Assembly (NCBI GenBank): GCA_027048495.1
Contig: JALTWS010000019.1
Span: 1-58,681, forward strand
Source of the DNA: Candidatus Azambacteria bacterium
Lineage (GTDB): Bacteria > Patescibacteriota > Minisyncoccia > GWC2-36-17 > M10-OD1-4
DNA length: 58,681 nt
Reading direction: 5' to 3'
Shown here in pieces: positions 36,968-46,238 of the stretch (positions within the stretch are counted from its first letter, which is position 1; every line of letters starts with the position of its first letter). The position numbers and the translations under genes are program-made. The notes under the pieces were generated by a model. It was not told where the DNA came from and did no database searches. It saw only the letters and a program-made list of their open reading frames with translations.

Positions 36968-37357
36968 ATGCGCTATCTTGGAATTGACTATGGAGACAAA
37001 AAAGTCGGGCTTGCTTTGTCTGATCAAGAGGGCATATTAGGCATGCCTTACAAAACAATAAGAAATGAAAATTTATTAAAAAAGATCAAAGAAATTATAA
37101 AAAATGAAAATGTTGAGTTTGTTGTTTTAGGTCTACCTTTAAATTTAAAGATGCAAGAGACAGAACAGACAAAAAAAGTATATTCTTTTTTAAATAAGCT
37201 TAAAAAGCATATAAAAGTTCCAATAGTTTTGGAAAATGAGTTTTTAACGTCCTCTCAAGCAAAAAAATCTGGAGCAAAAGGAGAAGATGTTGATTCTTCT
37301 TCTGCTGCTTTAATACTTCAAAGCTATTTAGATTATATACAAAAAAATGAAAGATGA
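36968..37357 (+). CDS. ruvX: Holliday junction resolvase-like RuvX/YqgF
   Basis: MRYLGIDYGDKKVGLALSDQ; VVLGLPLNL; EDVDSSSAALILQSYLD. Confidence 0.9.
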   Translation: MRYLGIDYGDKKVGLALSDQEGILGMPYKTIRNENLLKKIKEIIKNENVEFVVLGLPLNLKMQETEQTKKVYSFLNKLKKHIKVPIVLENEFLTSSQAKKSGAKGEDVDSSSAALILQSYLDYIQKNER

Positions 37358-38078
37358 AGTTTTTTTGTCAGTAATAATACCAGCATACAACGAAGAAAAA
37401 AGAATTCAAAAAACTCTTTGTGATCTTTTTTCTTATTTTTCAAAACACAAAGATAAAAAATATGAAATATTAGTTGTAGATGATGGGTCTTCTGACAGAA
37501 CAGAAGATGCGATAAAAAAATACAAAGATCAGCTTGATATAAAAATTATAAAAAATAATAAAAATTATGGAAAAGGCTTTTCTGTAAGAAAAGGAATGTT
37601 TGAAAGTCGTGGAAAATACAAATTGTTTATGGATGCTGACGGTTCCGTTTCTATATTTCAAATCGGAAGCTTTTTTTCTGCTTTAGATGACGGTTATGAT
37701 ATTGCTATAGCTTCTATTGAAAAGGAAGGTTCAAAGATTTTAGAAAAATCAAGTTGGCATAAAAAAGTTTTAGGGAAGCTTTCAAAGTTTATTATAAAAA
37801 AAACGGTTTTGCCCAATATTTCAGACAGCCAGAGAGGGTTTAAATTGTTTTCTGAAAAATCTGCCCATGATATTTTTAAAAGACAGACCTTAGATGGTTG
37901 GGGATTTGATATAGAAATACTGGTTATTGCCAATGATTTGGGGTACAAAATAAAGGAGATACCTGTGGTGTGGGACAATCCATCTGGTTCAAAAGTTAAG
38001 TTTTTTGATTACATAAAAACTTTAAAAGACCTTTTTGTTATTAAAAAGAATAAAATTTTCCAAAAGTATAAGATGTGA
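37347..38078 (+). CDS. Family 2 glycosyltransferase, DPM1/dolichyl-phosphate glucosyltransferase-like
   Basis: LSVIIPAYNEEKRI; ILVVDDGSSDRTED; KLFMDADGSVSI. Confidence 0.92.
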   Translation: MKDEVFLSVIIPAYNEEKRIQKTLCDLFSYFSKHKDKKYEILVVDDGSSDRTEDAIKKYKDQLDIKIIKNNKNYGKGFSVRKGMFESRGKYKLFMDADGSVSIFQIGSFFSALDDGYDIAIASIEKEGSKILEKSSWHKKVLGKLSKFIIKKTVLPNISDSQRGFKLFSEKSAHDIFKRQTLDGWGFDIEILVIANDLGYKIKEIPVVWDNPSGSKVKFFDYIKTLKDLFVIKKNKIFQKYKM

Positions 38079-38090
38079 TATAATTTAAAA

Positions 38091-39098
38091 ATGAGAGAAA
38101 AAAAAGACAAATCAGAACTAAGACAAGATCTTGCAAGCGGTAAGTGGGTTATAATATCAACCGCAAGAGGAAAAAGGCCTCATGCTTTTTTTGGGGCTCC
38201 TGCAAGCATAAAACAGCCAAAATCAAAATGTCCATTTGAAAATCCGTTTGCTGAGGCAGAGCCAAAAGAGGTTTACCTAAAAGAAGGGGGAAAAAATGAA
38301 AAAAAAGATTGGTCTTTGGTGGTTTTGCCAAATAAGTTTCCCGCAGTTTTTCCAGATATTTTAAAAAAAGAAACAAAAGAAGGTATTTATAGGAAAATTT
38401 CAGGTTTTGGGTTTCATGAGCTTTTTGTGGCAAGGGATCATGATAAATTTATACCAGATCTTTCAAAAAAAGAAGCAATAGAACTAGTATCTTCTTATAA
38501 AAAAAGATACGAAAAGTTGTCTGAAAATAAAAATATAGAATATATTATTATAATTCATAACCATGGAAAAGATGCCGGGGCATCTTTAAGGCATCTTCAT
38601 AGTCAGCTTATAGCTTCTCCTGTTGTTCCAGATGAAATTGCTTTGAGCATGCAAAAAGCAGGGGAATATTTTAAAAAACACAAAAGCTGTGTTTATTGTG
38701 ATGTTTTAAAATATGAAACAAAAGCTAAAAAAAGGATAGTCTATCAAAATAAAAAGTTTGTTGTGTTTGTTCCTTTTGCCGCTTCTATTGCTTTTGAGAT
38801 GAAAATATTTCCAAAAGAACATCAGGCAAGTTTTTCTGAAGCCAGAAAAGAAGATCTTGAGTATTTTGCAGACGCTTTACAAGAGTCGCTTGGCAAGCTG
38901 AGAACGGCTTTAAATGATCCGGCTTTTAATTTTTTTGTGCATTCAACTCCAACAAAGAAAAAACAAAAACATTATCATTGGCATTTGGAAATATTGCCAA
39001 AAACATCAGTTTGGGCAGGTTATGAACTGGGATCGGGAATGAAAATATCTGCAGTGTACCCTGAAGATGCGGCAAAGTTTTTAAGGAATGCCAAGTAA
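38091..39098 (+). CDS. GalT-like nucleotidyltransferase (HIT superfamily)
   Basis: ELRQDLASGKWVIISTARGKRP; IHNHGKDAGASLRHLHSQLIASP; HYHWHLEILP. Confidence 0.88.
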   Translation: MREKKDKSELRQDLASGKWVIISTARGKRPHAFFGAPASIKQPKSKCPFENPFAEAEPKEVYLKEGGKNEKKDWSLVVLPNKFPAVFPDILKKETKEGIYRKISGFGFHELFVARDHDKFIPDLSKKEAIELVSSYKKRYEKLSENKNIEYIIIIHNHGKDAGASLRHLHSQLIASPVVPDEIALSMQKAGEYFKKHKSCVYCDVLKYETKAKKRIVYQNKKFVVFVPFAASIAFEMKIFPKEHQASFSEARKEDLEYFADALQESLGKLRTALNDPAFNFFVHSTPTKKKQKHYHWHLEILPKTSVWAGYELGSGMKISAVYPEDAAKFLRNAK

Positions 39099-39108
39099 AA
39101 ATTAAATT

Positions 39109-39846
39109 ATGAAATATTTAATAGCAAACTGGAAATCATATATAACAGACAGAAAGGAGGCAAACTCTCTTTTTTTGGGCGTCAAAAAAACAATTCAAAA
39201 AAACAGTGGTTGCAAAGTTATTATTTGTCCGCCTTATCCTTTTTTGTCAGATGCTTCTGAATCTAATTTAACAATAGGCGCTCAAGATGTTTTTTGGGAA
39301 AAAAACGGAGCATATACCGGAGAAGTAACGCTTGATATGCTCAAAAACTTAAATGTTGAATATGTAATTTTGGGACATTCAGAAAGAAGGGCTTATCTTG
39401 GAGAAACAGATGATATCATAAACAAAAAATTAAAAGCTGCACTAAAGGCTGGATTTAAGGTTGTTTTGTGTGTTGGAGAAAAGCAAAGAAAAGAGCCAAA
39501 TGTTATACCAAGTGTAGTTGCAGATCAGGTAAAAGCTGCTTTTTTGGACATTCCAAAAAGTAAAGTTTGCAATGTAGTGGTGGCATACGAACCTATTTGG
39601 GCAATAGGAACAGGACTGTCTGATACCCCTGATAACGCGTATCAAGCTGCGCTTTATATTAAAAAGACCATAGGCAAAATATACAATCCAAAAATAGGCA
39701 CAAACATTAAATTTCTTTATGGAGGTTCTGTTAACTCAAAAAATATTTTAGATTTTATTTCTCATCATGGAATAGATGGAGTTTTGGTGGGCTCTGCTTC
39801 AACAAAAAAAGAAGAGTTTGCAAAAATGATAAAGTTAGTCGGATAA
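39109..39846 (+). CDS. tpiA: Triosephosphate isomerase
   Basis: LIANWKSY; YVILGHSERRAYLGE; VVAYEPIWAIGTG; LYGGSVNSKN. Confidence 0.97.
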   Translation: MKYLIANWKSYITDRKEANSLFLGVKKTIQKNSGCKVIICPPYPFLSDASESNLTIGAQDVFWEKNGAYTGEVTLDMLKNLNVEYVILGHSERRAYLGETDDIINKKLKAALKAGFKVVLCVGEKQRKEPNVIPSVVADQVKAAFLDIPKSKVCNVVVAYEPIWAIGTGLSDTPDNAYQAALYIKKTIGKIYNPKIGTNIKFLYGGSVNSKNILDFISHHGIDGVLVGSASTKKEEFAKMIKLVG

Positions 39847-39854
39847 GAAAACTT

Positions 39855-39940
39855 AAATTTGGAGGTTCAACCTCCACACAACCTCCAATATTAAATTTGG
39901 AGGTTCAACCTCTACACAACCTCCACACAACCTCCAATAT
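39855..39940. repeat. Tandem REP-like variant repeats between convergent tpiA and NDH-2
   Basis: Two copies of aaatttGGAGGTTcAACCTC(C/T)acacaacctccaatatt; core palindrome is a variant of the RAYT-flanking unit. Confidence 0.8.
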
Positions 39941-39955
39941 TGTATTTGTTTGTAA

Positions 39956-41278
39956 TTAGTCATTTTTTGAGAAAATTCTAATTCCTTTTAGCCATACAAA
40001 AAGTACGCTTGGCTTTTGAGTTATTGACCAAAGATAATAAAGCTCTATAAATTGTTTTGCTATCCAACCAAAAAATCCCGAAAAAACAAAAGGACCCCAT
40101 TTTGTTATTGCGTGTTTTCCTCCCACAGGGATAGAAAAAGAATAGTCTTTGTATTTGTATAATTTTTTTGGCTTTTTTAGTATTGAGTTTGCTATATTTT
40201 CTGCTGCTATTTTTGCTTGCTTTATTGCTACTTTTGCTGTTTGTGGAACAGGCTTTGATGTTTCAGGATTTAAAAAACAACTGTTGTCTCCTATTGCAAA
40301 AACATTGTTTTTTATATCAAGATGCTGATCTGGAAGGTAACACTTCATTAGCGGGTCGGTTTCTGCTCTTTGCCTTTTTTCTTTTGGTATGTTTAGGTTT
40401 TCCAACAGCTTATTTGCTCTTACTCCGCCTGACCATATTAATATATCATAATTTAATGTTTTTTTTGTTGGAGTAAAATTTTCTTCTGGTTGGTTTGGCA
40501 GGGGGAGCTGCTTTATATAAACTTTAAATTCATCAACTCCTTCTATAACAAAATTATTTATTGTTTTTATATTTAGTTTTTTTATTCTTTTTTGTGCTCT
40601 TTTAACTATGGTATGTTCAAATCCCGGAAGAATGTGGGGAGCTCCGTCAATTAGTGTTATGTCTTGTTTTACATTTTTTTTGTGTATTTTGTTAAGCTGT
40701 CTTATATAGCCTGAAAGTTCTGAGGCAAATTCAACGCCGTTTGGTCCAGATCCGCCAACTATTATTTTTAGTGTGCCGTTGTTGTCTTTAAGCAGGAACT
40801 CTTGCCTTATTTTGTTTCTTATTTTTATTGCGTCCGAAAGCCATTTTAGTGGGTAAGAGTATTTTTTTAATCCTTCTATGCCAAAATATTCCGGTTCTGC
40901 TCCTAAAGCTAAAACTAAATATTCAAAATCTAAGCTGGTGTTGTCGGTGAAGTATATTTTTTTGTTTTTTAAATCTATTTTTTCTACTTCTCCTTGAATA
41001 AACTTAATATATGTTTTTTTTATAATATCTTCTATTTTTGTAGTTATTACTTTTTTTAGCACTACTCCTGAAGCGTCTGCTTTTGCTGTTGTTGCAACTT
41101 CATACAATGACGGAGTATAAAGATGGTAGTTGTTTTTATCTACCAGCACTATATTGAAATCTTTTATTATTTTTTTGTTTATTTTTGCAATTTTGTTAAG
41201 ATGCAGGGCGCATTTTATACCTCCAAATCCAGAACCTAGTACAACTATGTTTTTTTTAATTTTTTTTGAGATTTTCAT
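39956..41278 (-). CDS. NAD(P)/FAD-dependent oxidoreductase, type II NADH dehydrogenase-like
   Basis: NIVVLGSGFGGIKCALHL; IVGGSGPNGVEFASEL; VFAIGDNSCF. Confidence 0.92.
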   Translation of the reverse strand: MKISKKIKKNIVVLGSGFGGIKCALHLNKIAKINKKIIKDFNIVLVDKNNYHLYTPSLYEVATTAKADASGVVLKKVITTKIEDIIKKTYIKFIQGEVEKIDLKNKKIYFTDNTSLDFEYLVLALGAEPEYFGIEGLKKYSYPLKWLSDAIKIRNKIRQEFLLKDNNGTLKIIVGGSGPNGVEFASELSGYIRQLNKIHKKNVKQDITLIDGAPHILPGFEHTIVKRAQKRIKKLNIKTINNFVIEGVDEFKVYIKQLPLPNQPEENFTPTKKTLNYDILIWSGGVRANKLLENLNIPKEKRQRAETDPLMKCYLPDQHLDIKNNVFAIGDNSCFLNPETSKPVPQTAKVAIKQAKIAAENIANSILKKPKKLYKYKDYSFSIPVGGKHAITKWGPFVFSGFFGWIAKQFIELYYLWSITQKPSVLFVWLKGIRIFSKND

Positions 41279-41356
41279 ATCAAAAACTAAGTTGTTAACA
41301 AGTAAATTTTAGCATTATTTGATTAAAAGTTGAAGTATGATAAAATTTATTACATC

Positions 41357-42523
41357 ATGAAGCTAAAAGAAGTAAAAGATGTTGATGTAAACAACAAGCG
41401 CGTTTTTTTACGGGTTGATTTTAATGTTTCAGTAAAAGATGGAAAGATTGAGGATGGGTTTAGAATAGAAAAAACTCTTCCGACAATAAATTATCTTTTG
41501 GATAACAATGCAAAACTAATAATAGCAGGACATCTTGGCAGGCCAAAAGGAAAAAAAGATAAAAGCCTTAGCATGAAAATTTTGGCAGATAAGCTCAAAG
41601 AGTACCTTAAAAAAGATGTTAAATTTTTTCCTGATTGTATTGGCGAGCTTGTTAAAAAAGAAGTTTCTTCTTTGAGTCCTGGAGAAGTTTTGATGCTTGA
41701 AAATTTAAGATTTTATCCGGGTGAAGAAGAAGATGACGATGATTTTGCAAAGGAGCTTGCGTCACTTGCAGAGGTTTATATAAACGATGCTTTTTCTGTT
41801 TCTCACAGAAAACATGCGTCTGTTCATAAAATAGCAAAATATTTACCATCTTATGCCGGATTTTTGATGCAAAAAGAGGTGGAAACTTTGCATAAAGTTT
41901 ATTTTGATCCTAAAAAACCTTTGGTTTTGGTTATGGGAGGGGCAAAAGCCCCAACGAAAGTTAAGCTTGTAAAAAGGTTTCTTTCAATTGCAGACCATAT
42001 TCTTTTGGGGGGGATAGTGTCAAATGTTATTTTAGATGCAAAAGGTATTTCAATAGGAAAATCTAAAGTAAGTGAGGAGATAAAAAAATGTACCAATGGG
42101 CTTGATCTGACTTCTCCAAAGCTTCATTTGCCGATAGATGTTGTTGTGGCAAACGATATTGACAATCCAAAAAAAGCAGATGTTGTTGCTGTTGGTTCTG
42201 TTGACGATAACCATATAATACTTGATGTTGGCCCAGAAACGGTGAAGCTTTTTTCTGATATTGTAAAAAATGCCAAAATGGTAGTATGGAACGGACCTTT
42301 GGGGTATTATGAATATGAAGAGTTTGCCAAAGGAACAGATGATTTTGCAGAGGCCTTGTGTAAAAGCAAAGCTTACAAAATTGTAGGCGGAGGAGAGTCA
42401 ATAGCGGCTTTGGATAAAATTGGAGATTTGGATAAAATTGATTTTGTGTCAACTGGAGGCGGAGCAATGCTTGAATTTTTGGCAGGAGAAGAAATGCCGG
42501 GAGTTGAGATATTAAAAGCTTAA
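41357..42523 (+). CDS. pgk: Phosphoglycerate kinase
   Basis: KRVFLRVDFNVSVKDGKI; GHLGRPKGKKD; VVWNGPLGYYEYEEFAKGT; GGGESIAAL. Confidence 0.97.
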   Translation: MKLKEVKDVDVNNKRVFLRVDFNVSVKDGKIEDGFRIEKTLPTINYLLDNNAKLIIAGHLGRPKGKKDKSLSMKILADKLKEYLKKDVKFFPDCIGELVKKEVSSLSPGEVLMLENLRFYPGEEEDDDDFAKELASLAEVYINDAFSVSHRKHASVHKIAKYLPSYAGFLMQKEVETLHKVYFDPKKPLVLVMGGAKAPTKVKLVKRFLSIADHILLGGIVSNVILDAKGISIGKSKVSEEIKKCTNGLDLTSPKLHLPIDVVVANDIDNPKKADVVAVGSVDDNHIILDVGPETVKLFSDIVKNAKMVVWNGPLGYYEYEEFAKGTDDFAEALCKSKAYKIVGGGESIAALDKIGDLDKIDFVSTGGGAMLEFLAGEEMPGVEILKA

Positions 42524-42534
42524 ATTTTAAAAAT

Positions 42535-43530
42535 ATGGAAATATTTAATAACTATTTAGAACAAGCAAAAAACAAAGAAGCATCAGACATATATTTGGTG
42601 GCAGGCCAAAGACCGATGGCAAAAATCCATGGAACTTTAGAGCCTTTGGATAACAAAGAAGTTGACCAAGATTTACTTGCGGAGTTTGTGTTTAATATTT
42701 TACCGACAGATGAAGCAAGAGAAAAAGTAGCTCAGGGGTATGAGTTTGATGTAATTTATACCTTAAAAGACACAAGATACAGAACAAATATACACCTTCA
42801 GCAAGGTATGTTTGCCTTGTCTATCCGTATTATTGCAACCGAGATTCCAACTCCAGAGTTTTTAGGATTTCCTCCAGTTATCCATAAATTTGCCCAGCTT
42901 AAAAAGGGCTTAATATTGCTTACTGGATCTACCGCTTCTGGTAAATCTTCTGTTATTGCTGCTATTATAAATATGATAAACTCTGAAAAAAGGGCGCATA
43001 TTATAACAATTGAAGACCCAATAGAGTTTATATATCCCAAAAAACAAAGCATAATAGAACAAAGGCAAATCGGGCTTGACAGTCATTCTTTTTACGATGC
43101 TTTGCGAGCGTCTTTTAGGCAGGACCCTGATGTTATAATGATAGGAGAGTTAAGAGATTTGGAGACAATAGAAACTGCGCTGATGGCGGCAGAAACAGGG
43201 CATTTAGTTTTGGCAACCATTCACAGTTCTTCAACAGTTGAGGCTATTGGAAGAATAGTTAATATGTTTCCTGCTGTGCAGGCAAACCAAATTTTAAATC
43301 AGCTTGCAAGCAATTTAATTGCTGTTGTTTCAAGGGAGCTTTTGAAGAAAAAAGGAGGCGGAAGAATAGCGGCTTATGAGATTATGATAAACACACCTGC
43401 TGTATCTTCTTTGATAAGAGAGCATCGTCTTGCAAATATTTTTTCTGTTATGCAAATGGGAGCAAAAGACGGAATGATAACTATGGCGCAGTCAAAGGCA
43501 GAATTAAGATCGAAAAATTTAATAGAATAG
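42535..43530 (+). CDS. pilT: Twitching motility ATPase PilT
   Basis: ILLTGSTASGKSSVIAAIINMIN; ITIEDPIEFIY; IGELRDLETIETALMAAETGHLVLATIHSSS. Confidence 0.96.
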   Translation: MEIFNNYLEQAKNKEASDIYLVAGQRPMAKIHGTLEPLDNKEVDQDLLAEFVFNILPTDEAREKVAQGYEFDVIYTLKDTRYRTNIHLQQGMFALSIRIIATEIPTPEFLGFPPVIHKFAQLKKGLILLTGSTASGKSSVIAAIINMINSEKRAHIITIEDPIEFIYPKKQSIIEQRQIGLDSHSFYDALRASFRQDPDVIMIGELRDLETIETALMAAETGHLVLATIHSSSTVEAIGRIVNMFPAVQANQILNQLASNLIAVVSRELLKKKGGGRIAAYEIMINTPAVSSLIREHRLANIFSVMQMGAKDGMITMAQSKAELRSKNLIE

Positions 43531-43536
43531 CCTAAA

Positions 43537-45318
43537 ATGCAAAATAACAAAACAGCAACAGGAAAGTTATGGAGGATTGAAAAAAGCGCTCCGGAAAGTA
43601 TTTTTGATGTTTTGGACCAATATCCTAAAGTTATAGCACAGCTTTTGTACAACAGAGGCATAAAAACAAAAAAAGAAGCGGAGCAGTTTTTCAATCCTGA
43701 TTATGACAAGGATCTTTTAGATCCTTTTTTGATTTATGATTTGAAAAAAGCAACAGAAAGAATAATAAAAGCGGCAGAAAACAAAGAAAGGATAGTTATA
43801 TATCATGACTATGATGCGGACGGAGTTTGCGGTTCGGTAATTTTGGCATCAACCTTAAAAGAGTTAGGTGTAAGCTTCAAAACTTATACTCCCGACAGGC
43901 AAAAAGAAGGATACGGACTTAACAAATCCGCTATTTTGGATTTAGTAAAAAACGGAGTTGATCTTTTAATAACAGTTGATTGCGGAATTACCAATGCGCA
44001 AGAAGTTGATATTTTAAATGATAACAATGTTGATGTAATAATAGTTGACCATCATATTCAGTCAGATGTTTTGCCAAAAGCTTTTGCTGTTGTAAATCCA
44101 AAACAAAAAGCTTGCGGATATGAGTTCAAAGATTTGTGCGCGGCCGCTGTTGTTTTTAAGCTGTGCTCTGCTCTTTTACATTCTGATTTTGGCAAAAAAA
44201 GAGGAATTAAAAATGGGTTTGAAAAATGGCTTTTGGATTTGGTTGCAACAGCCACCATTGCTGATATGATGCCTCTTTTGGGAGAGAACAGAACGCTTGT
44301 AAAATACGGGCTTTTGGTTGTAAAAAAGACAAAAAGGCCCGGGCTTAAAAAGCTCATTTTAGAATCTGAAAAATTTAAAAACGGAGTTGATTCAACTTTT
44401 TTGGCATTTCAAGTTGCTCCAAAAATAAATGCAACTTCAAGAATGACCCATGCTTCTGTCTCTTATGAGCTTTTGTCAACAGAAAGTGAAAAAAAAGCAG
44501 AAGAGCTTTTTTTGTTGGTAAAAAAAGCAAATGACGACAGGAGGAAATTTGTTGAAGAAGCAACAAAAGAAGCTATTTTTTGGATAGAAAAGGATGCAGA
44601 AAGAAAGGGAAAGTTAGACGACGTGATAGTGATAGGAGATGACAAATGGACTCCGGGTATAGTAGGTCTTGTGGCAAGCAAAATTACAGAAAAATATGCA
44701 AGGCCGTCTTTTGTTTACGGAAGGGTTGGAAATGTATTTAAAGGCTCCTGCAGGGGTGTGGATGGATTTGATATAGTAAACGCAATGTCAGAGTGCGCCA
44801 AAAAAGACAAAAGCATATTCAAAGCGTTTGGAGGACACAAAGGAGCGGGAGGATTTTCCATTTATGAAAAAAAGATAGATGATTTCAAAAAACTGATTAT
44901 TGAAGTTTCAGAGCCAAAGCTTAGAAGTTTGAAGCTTGAACCAACTTTGAAAATAGAAGCTAAAGTTTTGCCAGAAGATATAAACTGGGAAACCTTGGAT
45001 TTTTTGCTTAAATTTGAGCCTTTTGGGCAAAAAAATCCAAAGCCTTTGCTTTTTTCTGAGGGTCTTGAGATTTCTGACATTAAAATTGTTGGGAATGGGA
45101 GCAAGCATTTGAAATTAAAGTTAAAAGCAAAAACACAAGATAGAAAGTTAAAATTTTTTGATGCGGTTGGTTTTGGGCTGGGAGACTTTTATGAAAAAAT
45201 TAAGAAGGGTGATAAAATGGATATTGTGTTTGAGATGGACGCAAACGAGTGGCAGGGAAGAAAGGAGCTTCAGTTAAATATAAGAGATTTAAGGTTAACA
45301 TATAATGATATAAATTAA
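43537..45318 (+). CDS. recJ: Single-stranded-DNA-specific exonuclease RecJ
   Basis: IVIYHDYDADGVCGSVIL; ITVDCGITN; DHHIQSD; GHKGAGGFSI. Confidence 0.96.
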   Translation: MQNNKTATGKLWRIEKSAPESIFDVLDQYPKVIAQLLYNRGIKTKKEAEQFFNPDYDKDLLDPFLIYDLKKATERIIKAAENKERIVIYHDYDADGVCGSVILASTLKELGVSFKTYTPDRQKEGYGLNKSAILDLVKNGVDLLITVDCGITNAQEVDILNDNNVDVIIVDHHIQSDVLPKAFAVVNPKQKACGYEFKDLCAAAVVFKLCSALLHSDFGKKRGIKNGFEKWLLDLVATATIADMMPLLGENRTLVKYGLLVVKKTKRPGLKKLILESEKFKNGVDSTFLAFQVAPKINATSRMTHASVSYELLSTESEKKAEELFLLVKKANDDRRKFVEEATKEAIFWIEKDAERKGKLDDVIVIGDDKWTPGIVGLVASKITEKYARPSFVYGRVGNVFKGSCRGVDGFDIVNAMSECAKKDKSIFKAFGGHKGAGGFSIYEKKIDDFKKLIIEVSEPKLRSLKLEPTLKIEAKVLPEDINWETLDFLLKFEPFGQKNPKPLLFSEGLEISDIKIVGNGSKHLKLKLKAKTQDRKLKFFDAVGFGLGDFYEKIKKGDKMDIVFEMDANEWQGRKELQLNIRDLRLTYNDIN

Positions 45319-45380
45319 ACTTTCTGTTAAAATAACATTTTTTAACTTGCTTTTCATTGCCTGTGCAAAAAACGGTAAAT

Positions 45381-45480
45381 TCTTTTTTTAAAATCGTTTA
45401 CTCTATGATGCGCTCACTGCCTTGAATTTTTCAAGGTCTGCGATTCCGTTAACACGTCGTAAACGATTTTAGAAAAAAGA
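45381..45480. other. 100-nt long inverted-repeat/hairpin element
   Basis: TCTTTTTTTAAAATCGTTTAC (45381..45401) pairs with GTAAACGATTTTAGAAAAAAGA (45459..45480), 21 bp with one bulge; inner hairpin CCTTGAA-ttt-TTCAAGG. Confidence 0.75.
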
Positions 45481-45528
45481 GATTCAATATTATTTTAAAT
45501 TCAAATTTAATTTATTAATACAAATAAA

Positions 45529-45945
45529 ATGAATAAATTAATAATATATACAGACGGCGGGTCCAGAGGAAATCCGGGTCCCTCTGCCATAGGGGTGGTT
45601 ATAAAAGATGAAAAAGAAAACACCATAAAAACTTATGGTGAAAAGATCGGTACAGCAACAAACAATGAAGCGGAATACAAAGCAATAATATTTGCTTTGC
45701 AAAAAGCAAAACTGCTTTTGGGCAAAAAAAAGGCAAAAGAGACGGAAGTTCATGTCAAGATGGATTCAGAGCTTGCTTTTAAACAATTAACAGGGGAGTA
45801 CAAGCTGACAAACGAAAATATTCAAAAGTTTTTTATAGAGATTCACAACCTAAAAACAGAATTTAAAAAAGTTACATTTGAACATATAAAAAGAGAATAC
45901 AACAAAGAGGCAGATGCCGCACTAAACAAAGCTCTAGACAGTTAA
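45529..45945 (+). CDS. rnhA: Ribonuclease HI-like protein
   Basis: IIYTDGGSRGNPGPSAIGVV; NNEAEYKAIIFALQKA; HIKREYNKEADAALNKAL. Confidence 0.94.
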   Translation: MNKLIIYTDGGSRGNPGPSAIGVVIKDEKENTIKTYGEKIGTATNNEAEYKAIIFALQKAKLLLGKKKAKETEVHVKMDSELAFKQLTGEYKLTNENIQKFFIEIHNLKTEFKKVTFEHIKREYNKEADAALNKALDS

Positions 45946-45975
45946 TTTTTATTTGTTTATTTTATTTGTTAAAAA

Positions 45976-46166
45976 TGAAAAGGCGACCACAGATGTGGGT
46001 CGCCTTGGTTATAAAAGGATTTTTGTAATTTTCCCCCGTCAGGGGGCATCTCGGGCATTGTAGCCCATGTTCACCTCCTTGCCCCTCTGGGGCGTAGTTG
46101 CCCCCGCTTGGTTTATTCCCCGGGGGCGGACGTTAACTCATATTCCCCAGGCCCATCCTGAAGAAC
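45976..46166 (-). ncRNA. Minus-strand small transcript with strong RBS and 9-codon ORF, divergent from rnpB
   Basis: Minus promoter TTGACA-17-TAAGGT; several G/C-rich hairpins; AAGGAGGTGAAC-ATG GGC TAC AAT GCC CGA GAT GCC CCC TGA; terminator AAGGCGACCCACATCTGTGGTCGCCTTTTC. Confidence 0.6.
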
Positions 46167-46194
46167 ACTTTTACCTTATCATGTTTTAAAATAC

Positions 46195-46223
46195 TTGTCA
46201 AGTATTTTTTTGTGTGGTATAAT
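46195..46223 (+). promoter_or_regulatory. rnpB promoter
   Basis: TTGTCA-17 nt-TATAAT. Confidence 0.8.
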
Positions 46224-46238
46224 AAGTCCAGCTTTTTG

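Noticed and set aside
8882-37357. Alternative genetic code (UGA as Gly, as in some CPR lineages)
   Set aside because: Genes such as the HIT protein and ruvX end normally at TGA with ATGA-type overlaps; no in-frame TGA in conserved proteins was noticed
39855-39940. CRISPR array
   Set aside because: Repeats are short, palindromic and nearly contiguous, with no unique spacers and no cas genes
45381-45480. Integron attC site
   Set aside because: I could not find proper RYYYAAC/GTTRRRY core boxes; no integrase in view. Kept only as an unexplained inverted-repeat element
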